From: Clostridia bacterium
Lineage (GTDB): Bacteria; Bacillota; Clostridia; Oscillospirales; Acutalibacteraceae
NCBI GenBank assembly: GCA_017399175.1
Contig: JAFQEE010000005.1
Span: 1 to 64,000, forward strand
Direction of reading: 5' to 3'
Length of the DNA: 64,000 nt
Shown: positions 16,931-26,511 of the stretch, piece after piece
Position numbering within the stretch: position 1 is the stretch's first letter
Layout of the letters: each line of letters begins with the position of its first letter
The notes under the pieces: model-generated
Seen by the model: the letters and a program-made list of their open reading frames with translations, nothing else
The model's database searches: none
Told to the model about the DNA's origin: nothing
Translations under genes and position numbers: made by a program

Positions 16931-17290
16931 TTAGAAGTTGAGGCCGCCCTCACGGGCACCTTCTGCGAGAGCTGCTACTCTACCTGTGTAAACGTAACCG
17001 CCTCTGTCAAATACAACATCTGTGATGTTCTTTTCTTTTGCTCTTTCAGCAAGGAGCTTGCCAACTTCTTTAGCAGCATCCTTGTTTCCGCCGTAGTTTG
17101 TGAAGTCCTTCTCTGTTGTTGAAGCACTAACAAGTGTAACACCTGCAACGTCATCAATCAACTGAGCATAGATGTGCTGGAGAGAACGGAACACATTAAG
17201 GCGAGGACACTCTGCAGTGCCTGAAATCTTAGCGCGGACTCTCTTATGTCTCTTGAGTCTTGCAGCTTTTGTATCTGGTCTATTAACCAT
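16931..17290 (-). CDS. rplR: 50S ribosomal protein L18
   Basis: 119 residues that bind 5S rRNA in the central protuberance with L5. It has the basic [21 protein letters not shown] segment and [27 protein letters not shown] C-terminus. 18 nt after rplF, standard spc order. Confidence 0.97.
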   Translation of the reverse strand: MVNRPDTKAARLKRHKRVRAKISGTAECPRLNVFRSLQHIYAQLIDDVAGVTLVSASTTEKDFTNYGGNKDAAKEVGKLLAERAKEKNITDVVFDRGGYVYTGRVAALAEGAREGGLNF

Positions 17291-17308
17291 AACTTAACTC
17301 TCCTCCTA

Positions 17309-17854
17309 TTATTTACCGCCCTTACCGGCTTTACCTTCTTTGCGACGGATATGTTCGTCAACATACTTAATACCCTTGCCCTTGTATGGTTCTGGTGGTC
17401 TCTTTTCGCGAACTTCTGCTGCGAACTGACCAACCATCTGCTTGTCAGGACCTGAGATAACGATTTTGTTTGGGCTTGGAGTTTCAACTGAGATTCCTTC
17501 CGGTAATGGCATAATTACCTGATGTGAGAAACCGATGTTGAGAACAAGGTCCTTACCCTGCATAGCTACACGGTAACCAACACCGTTAACGTCGAGTTCT
17601 TTCTTGTAACCCTTTTCAACGCCTTCAACCATGTTAGCGATGAGTGTACGTGTGAGACCGTGGAGTGATTTGTTGAGGTTTGAGTCATCAGGACGAGTTA
17701 CTGTAACAACTGCGCCGTCGAGTTCAACCTTCATATTGCTGTGCACTGTTCTTGTAAGAGTACCCTTAGGGCCTTTAACGGTAACAGTGCTGCCATCTAC
17801 TTTAACTTCTACCCCTGCAGGAATTGCAATTGGGTTTCTGCCTATACGTGACAT
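17309..17854 (-). CDS. rplF: 50S ribosomal protein L6
   Basis: 181 residues made of two repeated alpha/beta domains (about 1-80 and 85-170) that bind near the sarcin-ricin loop. It starts [15 protein letters not shown], with the [20 protein letters not shown]-terminal signature. 14 nt after rpsH. Confidence 0.98.
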   Translation of the reverse strand: MSRIGRNPIAIPAGVEVKVDGSTVTVKGPKGTLTRTVHSNMKVELDGAVVTVTRPDDSNLNKSLHGLTRTLIANMVEGVEKGYKKELDVNGVGYRVAMQGKDLVLNIGFSHQVIMPLPEGISVETPSPNKIVISGPDKQMVGQFAAEVREKRPPEPYKGKGIKYVDEHIRRKEGKAGKGGK

Positions 17855-17868
17855 TTACTGTACCTCCC

Positions 17869-18267
17869 TTACCAAACGAATGCGAGAACTTCGCCACCTA
17901 CATTGAGTTTGCGAGCTTCTTTATCTGTCATAACACCCTTAGATGTTGAAAGGATTGCAATACCAAGACCTTTCATTACCTTTGGCATGTCTTCACAGTT
18001 TGTGTAAATACGTAAACCAGGCTTTGAAACTCTTCTGATACCTGTAATTACGCTTGACTTGTTAGGACCGTACTTAAGAGCGATTTCAATCATGCCCTGT
18101 TTGCCGTCTTCCTCTACTATAAATCCTTTGATGTAACCTTCATCAACAAGAATTTGAGCAATCGCTTTCTTCATGTTTGATGCAGGCACTTTCACTGTAT
18201 CATGCTTTGCGGAATTCGCATTACGGATTCTGGTGAGCATATCACCGATTGCATCTGTAATTTGCAT
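17869..18267 (-). CDS. rpsH: 30S ribosomal protein S8
   Basis: 132 residues that bind the central domain of 16S rRNA. It starts [18 protein letters not shown] and ends with the [20 protein letters not shown] block. In E. coli S8 represses the spc operon; no equivalent target was identified here. 34 nt after rpsN. Confidence 0.98.
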   Translation of the reverse strand: MQITDAIGDMLTRIRNANSAKHDTVKVPASNMKKAIAQILVDEGYIKGFIVEEDGKQGMIEIALKYGPNKSSVITGIRRVSKPGLRIYTNCEDMPKVMKGLGIAILSTSKGVMTDKEARKLNVGGEVLAFVW

Positions 18268-18301
18268 AATGAGTTACCTCCTATTATATTAGATTGCTCT
18301 A

Positions 18302-18487
18302 TTACCAGCTTGATTTTTTCACGCCAGGAATCTGACCTGCGTGTGCTAACTCTCTGAAGCAAATACGGCAAACGCCATATTTACGGAGGTAAGCGTGTGG
18401 TCTGCCACAGATTTTACATCTGTTGTAAGCTCTTGTTGAATACTTTGCAGGTCTTGCCTGCTTAACTTTCATTGCTGTCTTTGCCAC
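18302..18487 (-). CDS. rpsZ: 30S ribosomal protein S14 type Z
   Basis: 61 residues, the short zinc-binding S14. Two CX2C pairs (CKICG and CRICF) hold zinc. It ends [11 protein letters not shown], as usual. It is the only S14 seen in the window. 12 nt after rplE. Confidence 0.97.
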   Translation of the reverse strand: MAKTAMKVKQARPAKYSTRAYNRCKICGRPHAYLRKYGVCRICFRELAHAGQIPGVKKSSW

Positions 18488-18499
18488 TGTTACCCCTCC

Positions 18500-19042
18500 T
18501 TATTTAGCGAATGGAGCACCCATGAGTGTTAAGAGCTCACGTGCTTCTTCGTCTGTGTTAGCTGTAGTTACGAAACAGATATCCATTCCGCGAACTTTAT
18601 CAATCTTATCATAATCGATTTCAGGGAAAATCAACTGTTCCTTAACGCCCATTGAGTAGTTACCACGACCATCAAATGAGTTAGGGTTGATACCTCTGAA
18701 GTCACGAACTCGAGGAAGAGCAAGATTGAAGAATCTGTCAACAAATTCATACATCTTGTCACCACGAAGTGTTACTTTAACGCCGATTGTCATACCTTCA
18801 CGAAGTTTGAAGTTAGCAACTGATTTCTTTGCTGTACATTTAACTGGCTTCTGACCTGTAATCTTAGCAAGGTCGCCCATGATAGCATCGATAACTTTTG
18901 CGTTGTCCTTAGCTTCGCCAGCACCAACGTTGATAATTACCTTATCAAGCTTTGGAATCTGCATAACGCTCTTGTAGTTGAACTTCTTCTGAAGTGCAGG
19001 AACAACGTCGGCTTTATACATGTCTTTAAGTCTAACTGCCAT
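18500..19042 (-). CDS. rplE: 50S ribosomal protein L5
   Basis: 180 residues that bind 5S rRNA and contact the P-site tRNA. Typical segments are [30 protein letters not shown] and [19 protein letters not shown]. 14 nt after rplX. Confidence 0.98.
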   Translation of the reverse strand: MAVRLKDMYKADVVPALQKKFNYKSVMQIPKLDKVIINVGAGEAKDNAKVIDAIMGDLAKITGQKPVKCTAKKSVANFKLREGMTIGVKVTLRGDKMYEFVDRFFNLALPRVRDFRGINPNSFDGRGNYSMGVKEQLIFPEIDYDKIDKVRGMDICFVTTANTDEEARELLTLMGAPFAK

Positions 19043-19056
19043 TTTATTGTTCCTCC

Positions 19057-19374
19057 TTATTCAAACTTTGCGCCGCACTTTTTGCAAACGCGAACTTTTT
19101 CTTTGCCTGTGCCTTCGTGACCAACTCTTGTAGCTGCCTTGCACTTAGGGCATACAAGCTGAACTTTATCAGCGTAAAGAGCACTTTCAGCCTTGATGAT
19201 ACCGCCCTGTTCACCCATCTTGCGAGGTTTAACATGCTTTGATACCATATTTACGCCTTCAACAATAACTTTGCCTTCTGAAGGGCTAACTTCAAGGACT
19301 TTGCCCTTCTTGCCACGGTCTTTACCGTTGATAACGATAACTTCGTCACCTGTTCTAACATGAACTTTATTCAT
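19057..19374 (-). CDS. rplX: 50S ribosomal protein L24
   Basis: 105 residues. An N-terminal KOW domain ([18 protein letters not shown]) initiates 50S assembly near the exit tunnel. The C-terminal part holds CPKCKAAT and CKKCGAKFE, a zinc-ribbon-like pair found in many bacterial L24 proteins. 13 nt after rplN. Confidence 0.97.
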   Translation of the reverse strand: MNKVHVRTGDEVIVINGKDRGKKGKVLEVSPSEGKVIVEGVNMVSKHVKPRKMGEQGGIIKAESALYADKVQLVCPKCKAATRVGHEGTGKEKVRVCKKCGAKFE

Positions 19375-19387
19375 TTAGGGCACCTCC

Positions 19388-19756
19388 TTAAAGTACTTCT
19401 GGAGCGAGTGAAAGGATTTTCATATAGTCCTTATCACGAAGCTCTCTTGCAACAGGTCCAAAGATACGAGTACCTTTTGGATTTTTGTCTTCTTTAATAA
19501 TAACTGCTGCGTTTTCGTCGAAACGGATATATGTTCCGTCATCTCTGCGAACGCCTTTTACTGAACGAACGACAACTGCTTTAACAACATCACCCTTTTT
19601 AACAACGCCACCTGGAGCTGCCTTTTTAACTGATGCTACAACAACGTCGCCGATGTTTGCATATCTTCTACCTGAACCACCGAGAACTCGGATGCACATT
19701 AATTCTTTTGCACCGGTGTTATCGGCAACCTTGAGGTAAGTCTGCTGCTGTATCAC
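19388..19756 (-). CDS. rplN: 50S ribosomal protein L14
   Basis: 122 residues, starting [20 protein letters not shown], the highly conserved beta-barrel protein that forms bridges B5 and B8 to the small subunit. 18 nt after rpsQ; standard length and position. Confidence 0.98.
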   Translation of the reverse strand: MIQQQTYLKVADNTGAKELMCIRVLGGSGRRYANIGDVVVASVKKAAPGGVVKKGDVVKAVVVRSVKGVRRDDGTYIRFDENAAVIIKEDKNPKGTRIFGPVARELRDKDYMKILSLAPEVL

Positions 19757-19774
19757 AATGATTGCCTCCTTTAA

Positions 19775-20029
19775 TTACTTAGCTTTCTCGATAATTTCAG
19801 CAACACGCCATCTCTTATCTTTTGAAAGTGGACGTGTTTCCATTACTAATACTCTGTCGCCTACGCCACATTCGTTATTTTCATCGTGAGCCTTAAGCTT
19901 CACTGTCTTGTTAACGATTTTGCCGTAAAGAGGATGCTTAACTCTGTCCTTGATTGAAACAACAACAGTTTTATCCATCTTATCGCTTGTAACGATGCCG
20001 ACTAATGTTTTTCTGAGGTTTCTTTCCAT
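19775..20029 (-). CDS. rpsQ: 30S ribosomal protein S17
   Basis: 84 residues with an OB fold that binds helices 7 and 11 of 16S rRNA. It starts [21 protein letters not shown], with the [16 protein letters not shown] block. 20 nt after rpmC. Confidence 0.98.
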   Translation of the reverse strand: MERNLRKTLVGIVTSDKMDKTVVVSIKDRVKHPLYGKIVNKTVKLKAHDENNECGVGDRVLVMETRPLSKDKRWRVAEIIEKAK

Positions 20030-20049
20030 ATTGAACGCCCTCCCTTTCC

Positions 20050-20253
20050 TTAAGACTCACTGCCGTGAAGTTCGATATCGCGAATTACTGTTTTAACTCT
20101 TGCGATATCCTTCTTAACAGCACTGATTCTCATAGGATTTTCGAGTTGGTTGATGGCTTGTTGAAAACGAAGCTTGAAAAGTTCGTCTTTAAGCTCTAAG
20201 AGCTTTGCATCCAACTCTTTTGCAGAGAGGTTTCTAATCTCGCTTGCTTTCAT
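20050..20253 (-). CDS. rpmC: 50S ribosomal protein L29
   Basis: 67 residues forming two antiparallel helices at the exit tunnel, part of the docking site for trigger factor and SRP. It starts [15 protein letters not shown]. Its ATG overlaps the rplP stop by one nt, implying coupled translation. Confidence 0.97.
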   Translation of the reverse strand: MKASEIRNLSAKELDAKLLELKDELFKLRFQQAINQLENPMRISAVKKDIARVKTVIRDIELHGSES

Positions 20254-20678
20254 TACTGCTCACCACCCTGTTCTTCTTTAGTTACAAATTTACACTTAAC
20301 CGGAAGTTTCATAGCTGCAAGACGCATAGCCTCACGAGCAACTTCCTCTGAAACGCCTTTAATCTCGAACATTACGCGACCTGGCTTAACAACTGCTACC
20401 CAGTATTCCGGAGAACCTTTACCTGAACCCATTCGAGTTTCAGCTGGTTTCTCTGTAATTGGCTTATCTGGGAAAATCTTAATCCAAACCTGACCACCAC
20501 GCTTGATGTATCTTGTCATCGCGATACGAGCTGCTTCAATCTGGTTTGATGTAATCCATGCTGGTTCAAGAGACACAAGACCAAAATCACCATAAGTAAC
20601 CTGAGTACCTCTTGAAGCTTTACCTGTCAAACGTCCTCTGTGAACGCGACGGTATTTTACTCTCTTAGGTAAAAGCAT
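20253..20678 (-). CDS. rplP: 50S ribosomal protein L16
   Basis: 141 residues, starting [17 protein letters not shown], with the [20 protein letters not shown] signature that lies near the A-site tRNA elbow. It overlaps rpsC and rpmC by one nt at each end, a translationally coupled trio. Confidence 0.98.
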   Translation of the reverse strand: MLLPKRVKYRRVHRGRLTGKASRGTQVTYGDFGLVSLEPAWITSNQIEAARIAMTRYIKRGGQVWIKIFPDKPITEKPAETRMGSGKGSPEYWVAVVKPGRVMFEIKGVSEEVAREAMRLAAMKLPVKCKFVTKEEQGGEQ

Positions 20679-21349
20679 TATTTTGTGCCTCCTTCTTTAC
20701 GTGATTTGCGGCTTTCGTGAAGAACTTCGCCTTTGTAAATCCATACTTTAACACCGAGCTTACCGTATGTTGTGTCTGCTTCTGCAAAACCGTAGTCGAT
20801 GTCAGCACGAATTGTCTGAAGCGGAATAGTACCTTCATGATAGCTTTCTGAACGAGCGATTTCAGCACCGCCGATACGACCGCTAACCTGTGTTTTGATA
20901 CCCTTTGCACCGAGTCTCATTGTTCTGCCGATTGACTGTTTAAGAGCTCTTCTGAAAGAAATTCTTCTTTCAAGCTGTGAACAGATGTTTTCAGCAACAA
21001 GCTGTGCATTGAGGTCTGGCTGCTTAACTTCAACGATATTGATAAATACTTCTTTATCGCCGCCAAGCATCTTTTTGCATGTTTCTTTAAGTTTTTCAAT
21101 TTCTGCACCCTGACGGCCGATAACCATGCCAGGCTTTGCGCAGTGAATGTTAACGCGAACTCTCTTCGCATCTCTTTCGATTTCTACCTTTGGAACACCT
21201 GCAGGAGCGAGTGTCTCAAGGAGATATTCACGAAGCTCGTAGTCAGAAACAAGTGTATCGCCGAAGCTGGACTTGTCTGCATACCAGCGAGATTCCCAGT
21301 TTTTAATAACGCCGATTCTTAAACCGGTTGGATTAACTTTCTGGCCCAT
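20678..21349 (-). CDS. rpsC: 30S ribosomal protein S3
   Basis: 223 residues. The N-terminal KH domain (about 40-110, with [15 protein letters not shown]) and the C-terminal S3 domain line the mRNA entry tunnel. It starts [13 protein letters not shown] and is 19 nt after rplV. Confidence 0.98.
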   Translation of the reverse strand: MGQKVNPTGLRIGVIKNWESRWYADKSSFGDTLVSDYELREYLLETLAPAGVPKVEIERDAKRVRVNIHCAKPGMVIGRQGAEIEKLKETCKKMLGGDKEVFINIVEVKQPDLNAQLVAENICSQLERRISFRRALKQSIGRTMRLGAKGIKTQVSGRIGGAEIARSESYHEGTIPLQTIRADIDYGFAEADTTYGKLGVKVWIYKGEVLHESRKSRKEGGTK

Positions 21350-21368
21350 AACTTAACCTCCTCCTTGA

Positions 21369-21701
21369 TTATTCTGCTTCCTTAACTGTGATGTTAATAT
21401 GTGATGTTTTCTTGTTGATTCTGTAAGCTCTACCCTTGTCACGAGCTCTGATTCTCTTAAGAGTAGGACCCTGGTCAACTGAACAAGCTGCAACATAGAG
21501 TCTTGAAACGTCCATGTTCTTCATCTCTGCGTTAGCCATAGCTGACTTGAGAAGCTTGTAAAGTGGTTCACACGCAGCCTTAGGTGTGTATTTAAGAATC
21601 GCCATAGCTTCATCACAAGGCTTATTTCTGATAAGGTTAAGAACAATCTTTACCTTACGTGGTGCAATTCGCACAAAAGTAACTTTTGCTGTTGCTTCCA
21701 T
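21369..21701 (-). CDS. rplV: 50S ribosomal protein L22
   Basis: 110 residues that line the exit tunnel and contact all domains of 23S rRNA. RIAPRKVKIVLNLIRNK and the C-terminal RARDKGRAYRINKKTSHI hairpin region are typical. No unusual insert is seen in the macrolide-relevant loop. 22 nt after rpsS. Confidence 0.98.
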   Translation of the reverse strand: MEATAKVTFVRIAPRKVKIVLNLIRNKPCDEAMAILKYTPKAACEPLYKLLKSAMANAEMKNMDVSRLYVAACSVDQGPTLKRIRARDKGRAYRINKKTSHINITVKEAE

Positions 21702-21723
21702 TATTTAATACACTCCTTTCGAC

Positions 21724-22005
21724 TTATTTACCGTTATTTGATGTCTTTGAACCTGCATGACCTCTATAAGTTCTTGTAGGTGCAAATTCGCCTAATTTAT
21801 GACCAACCATGTCTTCTGTAACATATACAGGAACATGCTTTCTGCCATCATGTACCGCAAAGGTATGACCAACAAAATCTGGGAAAATTGTTGAGCTGCG
21901 GCTCCATGTCTTAATAGCGATTTTTTCGCCATTTGCATTCATTGCTTCGACCTTCTTCATAAGACTAGCTTCTACATAAGGTCCTTTTTTAGTACTTCTA
22001 CTCAT
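21724..22005 (-). CDS. rpsS: 30S ribosomal protein S19
   Basis: 93 residues of the head of the small subunit. It starts [19 protein letters not shown], with the [21 protein letters not shown] and [14 protein letters not shown] signatures. 22 nt after rplB. Confidence 0.98.
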   Translation of the reverse strand: MSRSTKKGPYVEASLMKKVEAMNANGEKIAIKTWSRSSTIFPDFVGHTFAVHDGRKHVPVYVTEDMVGHKLGEFAPTRTYRGHAGSKTSNNGK

Positions 22006-22027
22006 TTAATGACAGCTCCTTTCCCGA

Positions 22028-22858
22028 TTATTTAGCGTTTCGACGCTTTACGATAAGCTTGTCGGAACTCTTCTTCTTATTTCTTGTCTTAAGACCAAGA
22101 GCAGGTTTACCCCATGGAGTACATGGACCTGGACGTCCGATTGGTGACTTACCTTCACCACCACCGTGAGGGTGGTCGTTAGGGTTCATAACAGAACCAC
22201 GAACTGTTGGTCTGATACCCATGTGTCTTGTACGACCTGCTTTACCGATTTTAACATTTTCGTGGTCAGCATTACCAACTGTACCGATTGTTGCCATACA
22301 TGTTGCAGGAACGTTACGAAGTTCGCCTGAAGGAAGTCTGAGAAGTGCGTAGATGCCTTCCTTAGCCATAAGCTGTGCTGCGTTACCAGCTGCTCTTGCT
22401 AACTGACCACCGCGACCTGGGTAAAGTTCAACGTTGTGAACGAATGTACCTGTTGGGATGTTTGTAAGAGGAAGTGCGTTACCTGGCTTGATGTCAGCGT
22501 CAGCACCTGCTGCTACAACGTCGCCTACCTTAAGGCCAACAGGAGCGAGAATGTATCTCTTTTCACCGTCTTCATACTGAACAAGTGCAATATGAGCTGA
22601 ACGGTTTGGGTCATATTCAAGTGTTAATACTGTTGCAGCGCCCATCTTATCTCTCTTGAAGTCGATAATACGGTACTTTCTGCGATTTCCGCCACCGTGA
22701 TGACGAACTGTAATTCTTCCGTAGCTGTTACGGCCTGAGTGCTTTTTGAGAGGAGCAAGAAGACTTCTCTCTGGAGCAACCTTTGAAAGCTCGGAATAAT
22801 CTGTAACCGACATATTACGTCTTGCGTTTGTAGTCGGCTTATAGACTTTAATCGACAT
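22028..22858 (-). CDS. rplB: 50S ribosomal protein L2
   Basis: 276 residues at the subunit interface near the peptidyl transferase centre. Its OB and SH3-like core carries [14 protein letters not shown] and the C-terminal [15 protein letters not shown] loop with the essential His. ATG 22867 would be adjacent to AAAGGAG (22868-22874), so ATG 22858, 9 nt from that site, is preferred. It follows an unusually long 111-nt gap after rplW. Confidence 0.96.
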   Translation of the reverse strand: MSIKVYKPTTNARRNMSVTDYSELSKVAPERSLLAPLKKHSGRNSYGRITVRHHGGGNRRKYRIIDFKRDKMGAATVLTLEYDPNRSAHIALVQYEDGEKRYILAPVGLKVGDVVAAGADADIKPGNALPLTNIPTGTFVHNVELYPGRGGQLARAAGNAAQLMAKEGIYALLRLPSGELRNVPATCMATIGTVGNADHENVKIGKAGRTRHMGIRPTVRGSVMNPNDHPHGGGEGKSPIGRPGPCTPWGKPALGLKTRNKKKSSDKLIVKRRNAK

Positions 22859-22969
22859 ATCTTTCATCTCCTTTGTTTATTTTAAAAGTTGGGAGTGGCT
22901 CGAAAGCCTGTCAGGAAGCTTTGCGGAGTATGTCGAAACTCCATACCTTACCGCCTGACCTCAAAATCA
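22859..22969 (-). promoter_or_regulatory. Structured spacer between rplW and rplB
   Basis: A 111-nt gap in an operon where most gaps are under 25 nt. On the transcribed strand GGAGT/ACTCC and the GTCAGG/CCTGAC pair (outer) can form a branched hairpin. There is no ORF and no clear promoter. It could be a processing or feedback site. Confidence 0.35.
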
Positions 22970-23263
22970 TTACATCATTCCGTCAAAGAACTCAATTGTC
23001 TTTGAATCAGCTGTCAAAGTTACGATAGCCTTTTTCCAAGAAGCCTTGTAGCCTTCAAATCTGCCGTAGCGTCTGAGCTGGCCACGTACGTTCATTGTGT
23101 TAACTTTTTCAACTTTTACGCCGAAAAGTGTTTCAACAGCCTTTGCGATGTCAACCTTAGTTGCATCCTTAGCAACTTTGAATGTGTACTTTTTGTCTGC
23201 AGTGCCCATCATTGACTCTTCAGTAATAACGGGAGCGAGGATAATTTCCTGTGCAAGTTTCAT
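22970..23263 (-). CDS. rplW: 50S ribosomal protein L23
   Basis: 97 residues at the tunnel exit, the main docking site for trigger factor and SRP. It starts [17 protein letters not shown], with the typical KYTFKVAKDATKVDIAKAVE segment. One-nt overlap with the rplD stop. Confidence 0.97.
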   Translation of the reverse strand: MKLAQEIILAPVITEESMMGTADKKYTFKVAKDATKVDIAKAVETLFGVKVEKVNTMNVRGQLRRYGRFEGYKASWKKAIVTLTADSKTIEFFDGMM

Positions 23264-23886
23264 TATGCATAAACCTCCTCAATTTTTGCTACTGCATCCT
23301 TAAGAACTACGATTGTGTCGCAGTTAAGAATGTCATAAACATTAAGTGTGTTTACAAGAGTTGTGTTAACACCAGCGATGTTTCTTGCACTCTTATAAAC
23401 TACGTCGTTTTTCTCAGGAAGAACGATAAGTGCTTTCTTGCCAGCCTTGATAGCTGCGAGAACGTTAGCAACTTCCTTTGTTTTGATTGCATCCATATTG
23501 AAAGAATCAAGAACAATCATTTCATCTGCTGCAACCTTTGAAGAAAGAGCTGACTTCATAGCAAGTCTTCTTACCTTCTTATTGATTGAGAATCCGTAAG
23601 CGCGTGGCTTAGGACCGAATGTGATACCACCATGTGTCCACTGAGGAGCTCTTGTTGAACCCTGACGAGCTCTACCTGTGCCCTTCTGTCTCCATGGTTT
23701 CTTACCGCCACCAGACACCTCTGCACGAGTGAGAGTTGACTGTGTACCCTGACGCTGATGTGCCAAGTAATTAACTACTACAAGGTGCATTGCTGATGTG
23801 TTTGGCTCGATAGCGAAAATGCCGTCGTTGAGCTCGATATCAGAAACTTTCTTGCCCTTTGTATCTACTACTGCTAATTTAGCCAT
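23263..23886 (-). CDS. rplD: 50S ribosomal protein L4
   Basis: 207 residues. A long loop (about 45-95, [19 protein letters not shown]) reaches the exit tunnel. In E. coli L4 also represses the S10 operon by acting on its leader; whether it does so on the leader seen here is unknown. 17 nt after rplC. Confidence 0.97.
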   Translation of the reverse strand: MAKLAVVDTKGKKVSDIELNDGIFAIEPNTSAMHLVVVNYLAHQRQGTQSTLTRAEVSGGGKKPWRQKGTGRARQGSTRAPQWTHGGITFGPKPRAYGFSINKKVRRLAMKSALSSKVAADEMIVLDSFNMDAIKTKEVANVLAAIKAGKKALIVLPEKNDVVYKSARNIAGVNTTLVNTLNVYDILNCDTIVVLKDAVAKIEEVYA

Positions 23887-23903
23887 TTCTTAACTCTCCT
23901 CTC

Positions 23904-24536
23904 TTACTTTGATTTAACTGAGTCAGCGATAACAACGATACCGTTCTTAGGACCTGGAATAGCGCCCTTAATTGCGATAAGGTTGTTTTCTACGTCTACC
24001 TTAACGATGTCAAGGTTCTGAACTGTAACTTTTTCAGCACCGAGATGACCAGCCATCTTCTTGCCTTTAAAGATACGAGCTGGGTCGATAACGCCAAGTG
24101 AACCACCGTGACGGTGAACAGGGCCTGTACCGTGAGTTTCCTTAAGACGTGAGAAGTTCCAACGCTTAATTACACCTGCTGTACCCTTACCTTTGCTTGT
24201 TCCTACAACGTCAACTCTGTCGCCTACTGCGAAGATGTCAGCCTTGAGGATGTCACCTACGTTTACTGATTCTGTGTCTGCAAGTCTGAATTCCTTGAGC
24301 ACTTTCTTTGGAGCAACGTCAGCCTTCTTGAAGTGACCTGCCATTGGCTTGTTCACTTTTGTAACCTTAACGTCGCCAAAACCAACCTGAACTGCAGCAT
24401 AGCCGTCGTTCTCGATTGTCTTCTTCTGCACTACTGTGCATGGACCAGCTTCAACAACTGTAACAGGAATTACTTTTCCGTTTTCGTCGAAAAGCTGTGT
24501 CATACCGATTTTTTTACCGATAAGACCTTTTTGCAT
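23904..24536 (-). CDS. rplC: 50S ribosomal protein L3
   Basis: 210 residues. A beta barrel with the extended loop [21 protein letters not shown] that reaches the peptidyl transferase centre. It starts [17 protein letters not shown] 78-nt gap precedes it and can fold GTCGGT/ACCGAC close upstream of its GGAGG. Confidence 0.97.
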   Translation of the reverse strand: MQKGLIGKKIGMTQLFDENGKVIPVTVVEAGPCTVVQKKTIENDGYAAVQVGFGDVKVTKVNKPMAGHFKKADVAPKKVLKEFRLADTESVNVGDILKADIFAVGDRVDVVGTSKGKGTAGVIKRWNFSRLKETHGTGPVHRHGGSLGVIDPARIFKGKKMAGHLGAEKVTVQNLDIVKVDVENNLIAIKGAIPGPKNGIVVIADSVKSK

Positions 24537-24614
24537 TTTTATTTCCTCCTTTGGTTATTGGTCGGTATCTCACCGACTTGACCTTGCTCGATGTCTTGTT
24601 CTTAAAGATTAAGA

Positions 24615-24932
24615 TTAAAGCTTAATCTCGATATCAACACCGGCAGGAAGCTCAAGACTTGTAAGAGCCTCAACTGTTTTGTTTGAGGGTCTTAAAATGT
24701 CGATAAGCCTTTTGTGTGTTCTCTGCTCAAACTGTTCACGGCTGTCCTTGTACTTATGAACAGCACGAAGGATTGTAACGATTTCCTTTTCTGTAGGAAG
24801 TGGAACTGGACCTGAAACCTGAGCGCCTGTACGCTTTGCTGTTTCAACAATCTTTTCCGCTGCCTTGTCAACAAGGTCATGGTCATAACCCTTAAGTCTG
24901 ATTCTGATTTTCTTACCTTTTGTTGCTGCCAT
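24615..24932 (-). CDS. rpsJ: 30S ribosomal protein S10
   Basis: 105 residues of the head of the small subunit, also NusE in transcription antitermination complexes. It has the conserved [20 protein letters not shown] start and the [17 protein letters not shown] loop. It is the first gene of the 31-gene operon and is preceded by a long leader with an attenuator-like hairpin. Confidence 0.98.
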   Translation of the reverse strand: MAATKGKKIRIRLKGYDHDLVDKAAEKIVETAKRTGAQVSGPVPLPTEKEIVTILRAVHKYKDSREQFEQRTHKRLIDILRPSNKTVEALTSLELPAGVDIEIKL

Positions 24933-25253
24933 TTTGTTTTCCTCCTAAATTACTGGGCACGTTATTTTACTTGCAACTCAGCCGGGTGTTTCTACCCTTC
25001 CGTTTTAAAAACCGAAAAATCGGCTCTGATTTTTCGGACGGCGTAAAATAGCGCAGAATGCTCCTGCAAGTACCGTAATGACATAGTTGGGGTATGCCAG
25101 AAGGTTTTAAAAGCATTATTGGTCGCCCGATTTAAAATCAGACATACTCCACGGTAATTCCCTGCATCACAGTGCAGCCACCTACCGCTTCAACGCATAT
25201 CGCACACTTTCTATAAACAGGCATAGTACACCCATTCCCACGCGTGCTCTAGT
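24933..25253 (-). promoter_or_regulatory. S10 operon leader RNA with alternative helices
   Basis: About 310 nt of transcribed leader between the promoter and rpsJ, without an ORF. It contains CTGCA/TGCAG near 25158-25173 and the attenuator-like hairpin at 25003-25037. Two mutually exclusive enclosing helices are possible: 24963-24970 with 25043-25050 (TATTTTAC/GTAAAATA) or 24968-24975 with 25065-25072 (TACTTGCA/TGCAAGTA). This arrangement suggests transcription attenuation, probably by a ribosomal protein. I cannot match it to a named leader family. Confidence 0.6.
25003..25037 (-). terminator. Attenuator-like terminator in the S10 leader
   Basis: A perfect 10-bp stem (25012-25021 with 25028-25037, CCGAAAAATC, 6-nt loop) is followed on the transcribed strand by TTTTTAAAA. 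It is 70 nt upstream of rpsJ. Confidence 0.65.
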
Positions 25254-25282
25254 ATAATAACACATTATTTGTGAAAAAGCAA
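25254..25282 (-). promoter_or_regulatory. S10 operon promoter
   Basis: Minus strand TTGCTT (25277-25282), 17-bp spacer, TATTAT (25254-25259). No better promoter is seen closer to rpsJ. Confidence 0.6.
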
Positions 25283-25445
25283 TAACTTTTTTAAAAAAAG
25301 TTTGTGAAAAATGCAGATTTTTTTCTTGTTGTAAAAACAGCACAAGATCTTGTGTTTTTACCTGTTTTAAATACAATTTCTGTATTCGTTTTTTGTCGCA
25401 AAAAAAACTCTATATATGATATGTATACGAAAAACATCAAAATTG

Positions 25446-25535
25446 TCCTACGAATTATCTCCCCGATAAATTATGATTTGTATGCTGAAACAGCAATGGC
25501 GGGAGCGAGCCCCCGCCCTGCATTACGAATTACGC
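25446..25535. repeat. Partial dispersed repeat with GGCGGGAGC hairpin
   Basis: Contains CCCCGATAAATTATGATTTG (an end-like sequence) and the hairpin GGCGGG/CCCGCC at 25498-25516. The stretch 25283-25539 otherwise shows only AT-rich sequence and no credible gene. Confidence 0.6.
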
Positions 25536-25539
25536 ATTT

Positions 25540-25680
25540 TCATTCTCCTGTGTATGCTTTCACAAGAACTTTAAGTTGTTCTACTGTTTCGAATTTTGCA
25601 CCTGATTCAACAATGGCTGACCTTATTGATATTGGAAGTGCGTCAAAATATGCTTTTGTTTCTGCATTCATATTATTCAT
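25540..25680 (-). CDS. 46-residue small protein, unknown function
   Basis: A short ORF starting MNNMNAETKAYFDALPIS and ending KVLVKAYTGE, predicted all helical, soluble and mildly acidic, not recognised. It has a good GAGGTGA ribosome binding site 6 nt before ATG. That site lies in the arm of the transporter terminator hairpin, and the terminator T run directly precedes the ATG, so translation would need read-through and opening of the hairpin. The in-frame composition looks coding (Ala/Glu/Lys/Val mix, no rare bias). It could still be chance. Confidence 0.55.
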   Translation of the reverse strand: MNNMNAETKAYFDALPISIRSAIVESGAKFETVEQLKVLVKAYTGE

Positions 25681-25714
25681 AAAAAATCACCTCGGTAATA
25701 TTTTACCAAGGTGA
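25681..25714 (-). terminator. Terminator of the amino-acid transporter operon
   Basis: A 12-bp stem with one mismatch (25687-25698 with 25703-25714) then T6 on the minus strand, 14 nt after the ATPase stop. Confidence 0.82.
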
Positions 25715-25728
25715 CCATTTTTTATACA

Positions 25729-26511
25729 TTATAAAACTTTTGACAAGAAATCCTTGAGTCGTGGATTCTGCGGATTTGTAAAGAATTCATCAGGAGTATT
25801 TTCTTCGATAATTCTTCCTTCGTCCATAAATATAACTCTTGTCCCAACTTCACGAGCAAAGCCCATTTCGTGAGTAACAACAACCATTGTCATACCACTA
25901 TCAGCAAGTTCTTTCATAAGTTCAAGTACTTCACCAACCATTTCAGGGTCAAGTGCTGATGTTGGTTCGTCGAAAAGAATAACATCAGGATTCATTGCAA
26001 GTGCGCGAACGATAGCAACACGCTGTTTCTGACCACCTGAAAGTTGTGACGGATAAGAATCTGCTTTTTCTTCAAGTCCAATTCTTTTAAGAAGTTCTAT
26101 AGCCTGTGCTTTTGCATCAGCTTTTATTTCTTTAGCACTCTTTATAGTTTCATTCTGTGGATTATTACGACGTAGTTTCTTCATTCGCTTTTTTTCCACA
26201 TAAACAGGAGCAAGCATGATATTTTCAATAACTGTTTTATTATTAAAAAGATTAAAGTGCTGGAAAACCATTCCCATTTTCTGACGATGGATGTTGATAT
26301 CAACCTTCATATCAGCAATATCAACACCATTGAAAATAATACTGCCGGATGTTGGGTCTTCCATACAGTTAAGACAACGAAGGAATGTTGATTTACCTGA
26401 ACCCGAAGGACCAATTACAACAACCTTTTCACCCTTGTTTATTTTTATATTGATATCGTGAAGGACATCTATTTCTCCAAATGATTTATTAAGGTTAACG
26501 ACCTCTATCAC
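25729..26511 (-). CDS. Polar amino-acid ABC transporter ATPase
   Basis: 260 residues of the GlnQ/ArtP/HisP class. It hydrolyses ATP in the cytoplasm to drive uptake with the permease and binding protein encoded upstream. It shows Walker [10 protein letters not shown] at 34-42, Q-loop FQHFNLF, signature LSGGQKQR, Walker [13 protein letters not shown] and the H-loop VVTHE. Compared with usual family members of about 240 residues, it has an insertion of roughly 20 basic residues at about 108-135 ([15 protein letters not shown]), after the APVYV segment. The 17-nt overlap with the permease gene suggests coupling. Confidence 0.94.
   Translation of the reverse strand: MIEVVNLNKSFGEIDVLHDINIKINKGEKVVVIGPSGSGKSTFLRCLNCMEDPTSGSIIFNGVDIADMKVDINIHRQKMGMVFQHFNLFNNKTVIENIMLAPVYVEKKRMKKLRRNNPQNETIKSAKEIKADAKAQAIELLKRIGLEEKADSYPSQLSGGQKQRVAIVRALAMNPDVILFDEPTSALDPEMVGEVLELMKELADSGMTMVVVTHEMGFAREVGTRVIFMDEGRIIEENTPDEFFTNPQNPRLKDFLSKVL

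Noticed and set aside
23251..23541. Plus-strand frames opposite ribosomal genes (for example 96 codons opposite rplD)
   Set aside because: Antisense shadows of conserved ribosomal protein genes; no independent start signals.
25304..25714. Plus-strand open frame of 136 codons between the ribosomal operon and the transporter
   Set aside because: It crosses a dispersed repeat and the transporter terminator, has no credible ribosome binding site, and its composition is typical of AT-rich noncoding DNA.
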